Assembly (NCBI RefSeq): GCF_016097555.1
Contig: NC_054703.1
Location: 2,295,920 to 2,359,919, forward strand
Reading direction: 5' to 3'
Length of the DNA stretch: 64,000 nt
From: Gigantopelta aegis
Taxonomy: Eukaryota > Mollusca > Gastropoda > Neomphalida > Peltospiridae
The notes under the pieces were generated by a model, which ran no database searches, was not told the origin of the DNA, and saw nothing but the letters and a program-made list of their open reading frames with translations. Below are positions 45,701-57,700 of this stretch, piece by piece. Positions within the stretch are counted from its first letter, which is position 1. Each line of letters begins with the position of its first letter. A program made the position numbers and the translations under genes.

Positions 45701-48700
45701 CCCAAATTTTTGTTCAGAAGCATAACATTATGAGAGAGAATCCCAAACATCTACGTTACATCATTAAAAAAAATATCCCATTCCAATACCTGTTAACCAT
45801 GGCCAAATGAATGGATTTAACTAAAGTGTGTTACATCATTAAAAAAAATATCCCATTCCAATACCTGCTAACCATGGCGAAATGAATGAATGTAATTAAA
45901 GTGTGTTACATCATTTAAAAAAATAAAATCACATTCCGATACCGGCTAACCATGGCCAAATGAATGGATGAACTAAAGTGTGTTACATCATTTAAAAAAA
46001 ATATCCCATTCCAATATTGCCTAACCATGGCCAAATGAATGGATGTAACTAAAGTATTTTAATGTATAATGGTTTTCATTATCAACAGCATAGTTATTTG
46101 TTGACACTTCAGCATTAACTGATAAGTTTTGAAAATTATTTATTACATTGATTAAGCTGGGAATTGGTCATTCAGTGTTTTTTCTAAAACATTGAATATT
46201 AAACATTATCTATTTTGCTCTTTTCTTGATGTTCTGCTTTGACCTGACTTTTAGGCTCAAGTAAAGTAAAGTTTTTTTTATTTAACGACAACACTAGAGC
46301 ACATTGATTTTTAATCTTATCATCGGCTATTGGACGTCAAACATATGGTCATTCTGACACTGTTTTTAGAGGAAACCCGCTGTCGCCACATAGGCTACTC
46401 TTCTTTACGACAGGCAGCAAGGGATCTTTTATTTGCGCTTCCCACAGGCAGGATAGCACAAACCATGGCCTTTGTTGAACCAGTTATGGATCACTGGTCG
46501 GTGCAAATGGTTTACACCTACCCATTGAGCCTTGCGGAGCACTCACTCAGGGTTTGGAGTCGGTATCTGGATTAAAAATCCCATGCCTCAACTGGGATCC
46601 GAACCCAGTACCTACCAGCCTGTAGACCGATGGCCTGCCACTACGCCACCGAGGCCGGTCTTTAGGCTCAAATGCTGATGTATTTTTGTTACTTCAGCAT
46701 AGAGCATCCGGTCCTTTAATTTTGAGTGTGTAACGTTTCATTCTCCTATTTCCTTTGCCTATTACCTGTTATTTAAATACCAGCAAATACAGTTTTCTCT
46801 ATATCGATGCTATGGACCCCCAATAATTATTATTCATTTGGCAAATTTGGTTAGTAAAACTACCAAATTCAAGTTTTTATTAGCCAAACAAAATTTAACA
46901 GTATTAAGAACCTTTAATTTGATTTATGTGATCGTTGTAAATGAAGTACGGTACTTAGCGATTTAATAAGGAAATATATTTTTAAAATTCAATTTTAATT
47001 TTCACTACGTGAACAACAACATCAACATAGTTAAAACAGATAAAACAGAAAGTGAACAAAGACAGAAACTAGAAACTGTAGATGATAAAAATAATAAAAG
47101 CAAGTGAAAAAAAAGAGAGAAAAATCCAACAAACTACGAACGAGATGTTTTATAAAAATCCATGAAACATTTCTAAAACATTTATTAACCAAGAATTTAT
47201 GCAGTATTTTCAGTCAGGATTTCATGTCTGATTGAAATGGGAAAATGAGCACGATTTAATCATAATTACCGGCCTCGGTGGTGCACTTGCTGGAACGAGA
47301 AATAATAGCCCACAGATGGGAATCGATCCTAGATAGACCATGCATCGAGCAAGCGTTTTACCACTGGGCTACATCCTGTCACAAGGTTAATGAGAGCGAC
47401 TCAAAACCCATTAAACTTTGAAAACCAAATTTATTAATAAAACATTTCTAAAACATTTATTATTTATCCAGGATTTTCAGTCAGGATTCCACGTCTGATG
47501 GAATTGGGGAAATTAGCACGATTTAATCTCAATTACCGGCCTCAGTGGTGTCGTGGTAAAGTAATTGGACATAAGGCTGGTAGATACAGGGTTCGCAACC
47601 CGGTACCGGCTTCCACCAAGGACAAGTTTTAACGACTCAATGGGTAGGTGTAAGGCCACTACACCCTCTTCTCTCCCACTAACCACTAACAATTAACAAC
47701 TAACCCACTGTCCTGGACAGACAGCCCAGATAGCTGAGGTGTGTGCCCAGGATAGCGTGCTTGAACCGTAATTGGTTAAAGTTAAAGTTAATCATAACTG
47801 TGATGTTTTTAAGGCCACTGAAAGATGTAGAACACATTTATTAATCAAATTGAGAATTTCCAGTACCACGTCTTTAGGGAAGGGGCTTATATTCAGTAAT
47901 TCAGAATGCCTGAATAAATTCATTTCAATTCATGGTTACTGAGGGTGCCTTAAAACCTTTGTACTATCAAAAACAAACATAATTACATGAAAATGTCTAA
48001 GCAGTTTTAAATTACCTTAATCTATCGTTTCATAGTTGAAGGTGTCTTAAAATCCACAAACTTTGAACCGAAAAATGATATTTGTTTTTAAAAAGATCTG
48101 AATAAATGAAATTTAAAAACAAAAAATTGTTTGCTAAAAAGTTGTGAATAATGTGTACGCACCGTTTCGTCTGCATCCATGGTTAATGAGGGAGCTTCCT
48201 GTAGATTTTCCGTACACTTGGGGGATTCTAGCGCACTCGAATACGACACCTCGGTACTGCTGCTGGCTTTCTTAGAGGGAGACAACTGCTCGGGAACAAA
48301 CGACACGGAATATTGTACATGGTCACTATTCAGATTGGAATCTACAACAACAGAGAAGAAAGGAATGTTTTCATTTAACGACGCACTCAGCTCATTTTAA
48401 TTACGATCATAAAAGTTTGTTTTGTTTAACAACACCACTAGAGCACATTGATTTATTAATCCTCGGCTATATGTCAAATATATGGTCATTTTTGGCAATC
48501 ACAGAGAGAAAACCCGCTACATTTTTTCATTATTAGCAAGGGATCTTTTATATGCACCATCTCAGACAGGATAGCACATACCATGGCCTTTGATGCACCA
48601 GTCATGGTGCACTGACTGGACAGAGAAATAGCCCAATGGGCCCATTGACGGGGATCGATCCCAAACCGACCGCGCATCAATCGAGCACTTTACCACTGGG

Positions 48701-51700
48701 TTACATCTCACCCCCACACAAAGGAGAAAGGAATGTTTTTATTTAACAACGCACTCAACACATTTTAATTATGGTTATATGCCAGGATTCGACAAATTCA
48801 CTAGTCCTCAGTCCCATCTTATGATCTAGTGAATTTTGATTTGGGCTAGTGGAAATTATCAGTTTTACAATAAATTATAATGAAAGGGCACTAGCCAAAG
48901 ATTCTTGGAGAGCTAGTGACTTTCTCTAACATTTGTCAAACCCTGGCCTATATTATCAGATATATGGTTAAATTGGTTTGTTTGTTTTGTTGTTCAATGA
49001 CACTACCAGAGCACATTGATGTATTAATTTTGACATTTAGTCTTAAAGGGAGAGTAAACCAAAACATGAGCTTTATGTGTTGGAAAGATATATACCCAGG
49101 CCACCAAAAAATACTGACACTTTAACAAATGAAAAACATGTAATTGTAGTGTTAATAAAAAAATTTTTTTTTTAAAACGTGATTATTCTTGCTAACTGGG
49201 GGCAGCCATTTTCTTTTCTTTTCAAGGCGTTCATTACTCTGGCTTGGGGCGAAGTGACGTCAGTTCCTGACCAACTCCTGTATGCACAGTGTAAACAAAA
49301 GCAGTAATTTACAAGGCGCTTCTCTTTGATCAACCTGACTTGTAAAAACACATAAAAGACGTGATAATATAATAAACTATTTCACTAAATATATTTCAAG
49401 TGGCATTAACGGAACGTAATGGGGTATAGTATTTTCCTCTGTTAAATAATCCAAATGTACACTATTAGGCCTATTGGTATACTACGTTGGAGCATACCCA
49501 AGTGATAATTTTCTTTTCTTTGGGACTACGTAACTGGTCAATTCTGTGATTTTAGATAGAAAAGTCTACTTAATAGTCTTACAGAACTATTTACAGTAAT
49601 AAACCGTGTCCATTACCATTTTAGGGGCGACAGGTACTATTACACAATACCGGTATGTATTTTTGTGTCTAGACAGCGTCAATTAATTGGCTCATCTGGT
49701 TACCACTCAAATAAACACCTGCCAATCAGGAATCACAGGTAGAGGCAACTAACAGAAATTATATGTGGCTCTAACACCCGTATAATAAACTATTACGGAG
49801 ACGAAGACAAAGCTAGCCATCTAGAAATTACTTGTCGCTCTTTGGTTCACGCTTTAATTTTGAAGCACCAACAAAACACAATCACTGTATAATAAACTAT
49901 TACACCAACACGACAAAGCTAGCCATCTAGAAATTACTTATACACAATCTATTACAGACAAGATGCCCTTTAATTTTAAAACACAGAGAATACACAATCA
50001 CTGTATAATAAACTATTTCACAGACAAGATACTCTTTAATTTTGAAACACAGAATACACAATCACCGTATAATAAACTATCACACAGACAAGATACCCTT
50101 TAATTTTAAAACAGAGAATACACAATCACCGCATAATAAACTATCACACAGACAAGACAGAGCTATCCATCTAGAAATTATGTGTCTCTTAATACAAAAA
50201 TACACAATCACCGTATAATAAACTATTTCATAGACAAGATACCCTTTAATTTTGAAACACAGAGAATACACAATCACCGTATAATAAACTATTTCATAGA
50301 CAAGATACCCTTTAATTTTGAAACACATGAATACACAATCACCGTATAATAAACTATTTCATCGACAAGATACCCTTTAATTTTGAAACACAGAATACAC
50401 AATCACCGTATAATAAACTATCACACAGACAAGATGCCCTATAATTCTAAAACAGACAATACACAATTACTATTACAGAGACAAGTACCAAGTTCACTGT
50501 ATAATGAACTATTACAGAGACAAGACGAAGCTAGCCATCTAGAAATTACATGTGGCTCTGCTGGGACGGGCATTACCCAAAACATCACTGGAACAACTGG
50601 GGCTGGAGGTGGTGAAACTGGGCGTGCCTTCGGTATAATCGGTGTGGGTCGGGGTTGACTCCGACAGGCTCAGCGGGGGCGAACTGCGAATGGTTGGAAT
50701 AAATCGCGTCGTCACGGCCTCGTCCGACTGACAGGTCGTCGTCATGACATCTGACCTGAAGAAACAAGGGAGACAACTCTGTTAATATTTGTCCAATTGT
50801 TTTTTTAAAACAAGAGGTTTTGTTCAAGAACACCTTTGATTATAGTTTCTTTTGTTTAACGTCTTATTAATATTTGTTTATTTAAGAGTTTGTTGTGTTT
50901 AACAACACCTTTGATTAGTTTGTTTTGTTTAACAACACAACTAGAGCATATTGATTTATTAATCATCGGTGTGCTGGGGTGTCGTTAAACAAACATTCAA
51001 TCAATTATTAATCATCGGCTACTGGATGTCAAACATTTGGTAATTTTTTTTTCAATGACACCACTAGAGCACACTGATTTATTAATCATCGGCTATTGGA
51101 AGTCAAACATTTGGTAATTTTGACATATAGTCTTTAAAGAGGAAAAAGTTTGTTTTGTTTAACGACACCACTAGAGCACATTGTTTTATTAATCATCGGC
51201 TATTGGAAGTCAAACATTTGGTAATTTTGACATATAGTCTTTAAAGAGGAAAAAGTTTGTTTTGTTTAATGACACCACTAGAGCACATTGATTTATTAAT
51301 CATCGGCTATTGGAAGTCAAACATTTGGTAATTTTGACATATAGTCTTTAAAGAGGAAAAAGTTTGTTTTGTTTAACGACGCCACTAGAGCACATTGATT
51401 TTTTTATCTTATCATTGGCTATTGAATGTCAAACATATGGTCATTCTGACACTGTTTTTTTTTAGAGGAAACCTGCTGTCGCCACAAGGGATCTTTTATT
51501 TGCGCTTCCCACAGGCAGGATAGCACAAACCATGGCCTTTGTTGAACCAGTTATGGATCATTGGTCGGTGCAAGTGGTTTACACCTACCCATTGAGCCTT
51601 GCGGAGCACTCACTCAGGATTTGGAGTCGGTATCTGGATTAAAAACCCCATGCCTCGACTGGGATCCAAACCCAGTACCTACCAGCCTGTAGACCGATGC

Positions 51701-54700
51701 ACTAATCACAATGCCACCGAGGCCGGTTGGACATGGATAAAACACAATCCTATGACCTTAACGACTGTATAATGTGTCAAAAACATAACATACAATATAC
51801 TGTCTTTATTAATATTTTGTATGTAAGAGAGTCAGATGCAATATATACAAGACTACAATGAAAAGTTAATGGCTGTACTTAGAAAATTAAACTTTTCCTT
51901 TTGTTCTGTAATGATTTCATGTGTAACTGTGATCTCAAACATCAATACATTTACACTTTGAAATGAGGTTGTGACACCATGCAAGAGTAAAACATACTGT
52001 ATACATTTACAGACAGACGGTCTCGATTATTTACTTGCATAAAAAATAAACGTTCTTGCATAAAAAATAAACGTTCTTTCATTATTTACTAACTAAATTT
52101 TCAATAAATAAATGTTTACATTTGTTTACTAATTAAATTTTCAATAAATAAACGTTCTTTCATTTGTTTACTAACTAAATTTTCAAATTTCTTACTGAAG
52201 GAACAAAAATACTGACAAAGATGTTTGATAAATAGAGATGATGTTATATACAGATTATTATATGAAGAATGTCGGCAAATCAAAAAAGAAGCAGTCACAA
52301 CGATAGGGAATATAAAATGGCCTTGCTTATTATATAGTTCTTTATTATTATAACACATGACAATATAAACTTTCTTCAACACCGTTGTTTGAAAAATTCA
52401 ATCCTTTCATTTGTTTGTAAATACTCGACCAATACTTGAAATGTTTTACGTTTAAAACTTTAAATAACTTACGTCATACCTCAATATGACGTCACTTATA
52501 ACAATGTGATGTAATGTCACAATTGACAATATATACTACTCAAAAGAATTTAAGGGTCAGACGATATTTTCGACATTATTTTCTGAATGTCAATTATATT
52601 AGCTAGACCATAATGTCACGCATGGTATTGTTCCATTTTGACGAAAGTGGGTCTAAGCAACCCATAAATGAATTAAAATCCACTGTCATTGACACTGTCG
52701 ACTAGTTCTAATGGCGAAAACATGCTTACATTTGCATGTAAATTAGGGCGAAAGCGAAAGGTCTGCTAAGTGCCCATAAATTGCTTTGTCACAAAACGCT
52801 TCATTTGCACGCTTTGCACATGTATTCCATGTTCCCAATGCTGAATTGCCGTATAATTGGAGCTTGCGTTCGTGTACGGTGCACACTCCAAATTCGACAA
52901 TGGTACGACTTCAACTGACTATCGAAGATCGAGGAAGGGCTGTTACTTGGCTTCAGGATGGCAATACGCAAAGAAATGTTGCTCTGAGACTTGGTGTCAG
53001 TCAAAGTGTCGTTGGCCGACTGTGGCAACGGTACCAAGCAACGAATTCTGTTCGAAATCGTCCACGTTCGGGAAGACCCCGAAGCACTACAAATAGAGAG
53101 GACCGCTACATCACCAATATAGCTCTACATCAACGCACAACCACTGCACGCCGATTACGTGACAATCTGCGGACTGCGACTGGAACTCGAGTGTCTGATC
53201 AAACCATACGCAATCGTCTGAGAGCCAATAATCTACGCTGCCGTCGCCAGGCTGTTCGACCACCACTCCTACCACGTCACAGAACGGCCAGACGTCACTG
53301 GTACACGCTTCATCTGCGGTGGCAATGTGTTCAGTGGGGTCGAGTGATGTTCACTGATGAGTCCAGGTTTAGTCTCCAGTTCAACGACGGTCGGGTTCGT
53401 GTCTACAGACGTCCTGGGGAGCGCTTCGCTGACGTTAACGTTAGACAACGTCACCGGTTCGGTGGTGGCAGCGTCATGGTGTGGGGTGGCATCTCTATCC
53501 ACCACAGGACCCCCCTCTATGTGGTGGATGGCAATCTGAATGGAATCCGCTATCTGAATGAGGTTATCCGGCCGTTGGTTCTCCCAGGCCTTCAGCAGAT
53601 TGGTGGCGGGGCAGTTCTGCAGGATGACAATGCCAGACCCCACCACGACAGGCTGGTAACGGACTTTCTCAGACAACAAGGTATCGCCAGGATGGATTGG
53701 CCAGCATATTCGCCTGACTTGGCCCCAATAGAGCACGCCTGGGACGAATTAGGCAGGAGAGTTCGGGATAACCATGCCCCTCCGGCCAACCTTCATGATC
53801 TGGGTCAACTTCTTATGGCAGAGTGGCAGGCCATTCCCCAAGAGTTCTTCAGACGTCTGATCCACAGCATGAAGCAATGATGAGTCGAGTGTATTCGCCC
53901 CAGGGGTGGATTCACACACTATTAAACGAATGTTCTAATGTGTAAAATCCATGTTTGACAACCTTCAACTTTGACAGCATGTCATGTGACTTTCTTGTAT
54001 ACAGTGACTTTGTGGTTTTTTGTAAATATGGAACAATAAATTAAATTTTTGGTGTAGTTTACATCATCAATCTAATACACTCTGAAACTTATTTGGTTAT
54101 ACATTTTTGACCCTTAAATTCTTTTGAGTAGTATATAATTTGTTATTTCAAACCTCTGAATATACATCTATTACAATAACTAAGAGAGTCAATAAAACAA
54201 TTTAATTGGCAAATAATTATATTGTTGTTACTTTGATAACTTCATTTAATAGAAAGATTAAATGTTAATATATACAGATTATTATATGAACTTGGGTTTC
54301 GTAATGATTTTATGAAATGAGTGTCACGATTCTTGTATTGCCAGGGCAAGAGTGAGGGTAATACATGTATACTCTTGCCCGGGCAATACAAGAATCCTGA
54401 CACGAGTGTCATAAAATCAGTATGACTTGCATGCAAGTGCAATAATTTTTTTATTATCCATATTATTATTGGAGGGTTTTAATGAACAACAAGGAATGTT
54501 ATGTTTCAAACACAACTAGAACGAGACAACAAAATGATGTCCGATTTAGGAATGGAGAAGCCAAGTCAGGTTATGACGTCGCTTCCCAAAATCACGTTAT
54601 CAGACTTGTTATTTTACACGTGTGCTTCGTATGGTTTTTATTAACTCGGTTATGTTGAACCATGTGGATAATAAATACCATAAGAGTACTCTTTGTCAGA

Positions 54701-57700
54701 GACTAATATCTTTAGTGACAGTATAACATGCTCTGCTAACACGGATACGCAACACCAAACAAGCTAAACTAAACAAGTGAACTGTCTACTGATATACAAA
54801 CTCAAACTATCACCAGGTCAAACGAGGTACACACACCACTAATTTTAACATATTCTATATAAAAACTAAATCGGCCACCAAGCTATAAGCTCAAGTTCAT
54901 GTAGTATGTTTAGTAAGGACCTCCCTTCCCACTGCTAAAGAAAGGAAATGTTTTATTTAACGACGCACTCAACACATTTTATTTACGGTTACATGGTGTC
55001 AGACCTATTTTTAAAGATCATAAAGATATTGAGAGAGGAAACCCGCTGTCGTCACTTCATGGGCTACTCTTTTCAATTAGCAGCAAGGGATCTTTTATAT
55101 GCACCATCCCACAGACAGGGTAGTACATACCACAGCATTTGATACACCAGTTGTGGTGCACTGGCTGGAACAAAAACTAGCCCAATGGACTCAATAGTGA
55201 CTGGAGTGTATTTCAAATAACTGAACAATCGGTTATCTTGGTAAACAAACAACATTAAAGGAATTCTATTTATATATTACGTGTTTGTATCCCCCCCCCC
55301 CCCCCCCATCCGAGGCACCTATGTGAGACCAACCGTGATGGCCCCCATTAGGCAAGGTTACAGCAAGAGCTATCTTTCGGCCAGCTAAGTCAAATCAATC
55401 AAATTGCTCCAATAGCTCTCTTGCACATGCCAGCACGGGCGACCCCCAAAACCCTTTCCTGTCCTGGACGAAGGATTTAGCGAAAGTCCGACACCTGTGC
55501 CCATGACAGGCATGCGCTACAACAGCTTGCTCTGAATGTGCACGTAAAACCCTTTGACGACTTGACTTGACTAACACAGCGATTTCCAGCAGGTCCTATT
55601 TTACTTCCTATTTTGAAGCCCAATATTACAAGTGGGTTGGCGAGACATTTTGACCAGCCTCGGTGGTGTCGCGGTTAAGCTATCAGACTTAAAGCAGGTA
55701 CAAGTTTCGCAGCCCAGTACCAGTTCCCACCCAGAGTGAGTTTTAATGACTCAATGGGTAGGTGTAAGACCACTACACCCTCTTCTCTTTCAATAACCAC
55801 TAACCCAAGGGTTGCAATTGGTGAACTGTAAAAGAGAGGAAATCTAGAGGGGTCCCGGAAATTCTTCAAATCCTAAGTTAAAATCTGTGCCATCTGACAC
55901 ATTTTTGAGGAAAGGATGATTAATATGCGAGGAAACGCAATGTTCCATGAGAGAAAAACCGCGGACCCAAGGAGAATTCCCACTCCTGACTAACCACTAA
56001 CAACTATCCCACTGTCCTGGACAGGCAGCCCAGATAGCTGAGATGTGCCCAGGACAGCAAGCTTGAACCTTAATTGGATATAAGCATGAAAAAAGTTGAA
56101 ATGAAATGAAAAATAAATAAATTGATGAGACATTTTTGTTAGCAGTCATGAACTTGAGCTGTTATTACACAGGTGTCACCACAGATGGAATATTGGGATA
56201 ACAAGACAACAAGCAATCATACCTATACCACATTCTGTGAAAGAGGAAACACAGACAACATGAGAGAAAAAAACAGTTATTCATAAAGGTACACACACAT
56301 CGGTAATCAATAACAATACATGGTTCACCCGCACAACACAGCGAAAAACAAAAAAGGGGTCGAAATATACAAAGTTTATTTCCAAAATGTGATATTTGTC
56401 AATTTCTAGATTTTGGAGTTAGCAATTAAGGTATACTAATGTTACAACTCAACAATAAAATGTTTCCATAAAAATTTGTTCTATGCCTTAGATGATGTCC
56501 TGTACAGTTAACACATTGTGTTTTAGTTTCTCGCAGATATAGGTAATGAGGGAATAATCAGTGTCATTCATTAACAATTATAGTACATGTAATTCAGTCT
56601 CAATCGATCACATGCAATTCAATAGTTCATGTCTTGATTACACAGTAACATTACACAATCAAAACATCACTTAATGTCCACGAAGCAATCTTAGCCCTAA
56701 GATCAACTAAGTGCATAGGGTAGCTACATGTATGCGTTTAAGGTAATCTTAGGGCTAAGATCAACTAAGTGCATAGGGTAGCTACATGTATGCGTTTAAG
56801 GCAATCTTAGGGCTAAGATCAACTAAGTGCATAGGGTAGCTACATGTATGCGTTTAAGGCAATCTTAGCCCTAAGATCAACTAAGTGCATAGGGTAGCTA
56901 CATGTATGCGTTTAAGGCAATCTTAGGGCTAAGATCAACTAAGTGCATAGGGTAGCTACATGTATGCGTTTAAGGTAATCTTAGGGCTAAGATCAACTAA
57001 GTGCATAGGGTAGCTACATGTATGCGTTTAAGGTAATCTTAGGGCTAAGATCAACTAAGTGCATAGGGTAGCTACATGTATGCGTTTAAGGTAATCTTAG
57101 GGCTAAGATCAACTAAGTGCATAGGGTAGCTACATGTATGCGTTTAAGGTAATCTTAGGGCTAAGATCAACTAAGTGCATAGGGTAGCTACATGTATGCG
57201 TTTAAGGTAATCTTAGGGCTAAGATCAACTAAGTGCATAGGGTAGCTACATGTATGCGTTTAAGGTAATCTTAGCCCTAAGATCAACTAAGTGCATAGGG
57301 TAGCTACATGTATGCGTTTAAGGTAATCTTAGGGCTAAGATCAACTAAGTGCATAGGGTAGCTACATGTATGCATTTAAGGTAATCTTAGGGCTAAGATC
57401 GCTTCGTGGAACAGGGCCCTGCATAACATTTCATGGAATCACACATTAATTTTAAAAGTTAAAGTCTGTTTTATTTAATGACATTGCAAGAGCACATTGA
57501 TTTATTCATCGACTATTGGATGTCTTAACATTCAGTAATTTTGTCATATAGTATTAAAAAGGAAACCCGATACATTTATCCATTAGTAGCACGGGATCTT
57601 TTATATGCACCATCTCACAGACCGACCACACATTAAGTCAGCTTTACCACAGGGCAACGTCCCACACAAACATCAGTGAATGTCCCATATAGTTAAAGGT

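Noticed and set aside
53269..53736. 155-codon minus-strand frame
   Set aside because: Antisense of the Tc1 transposase.
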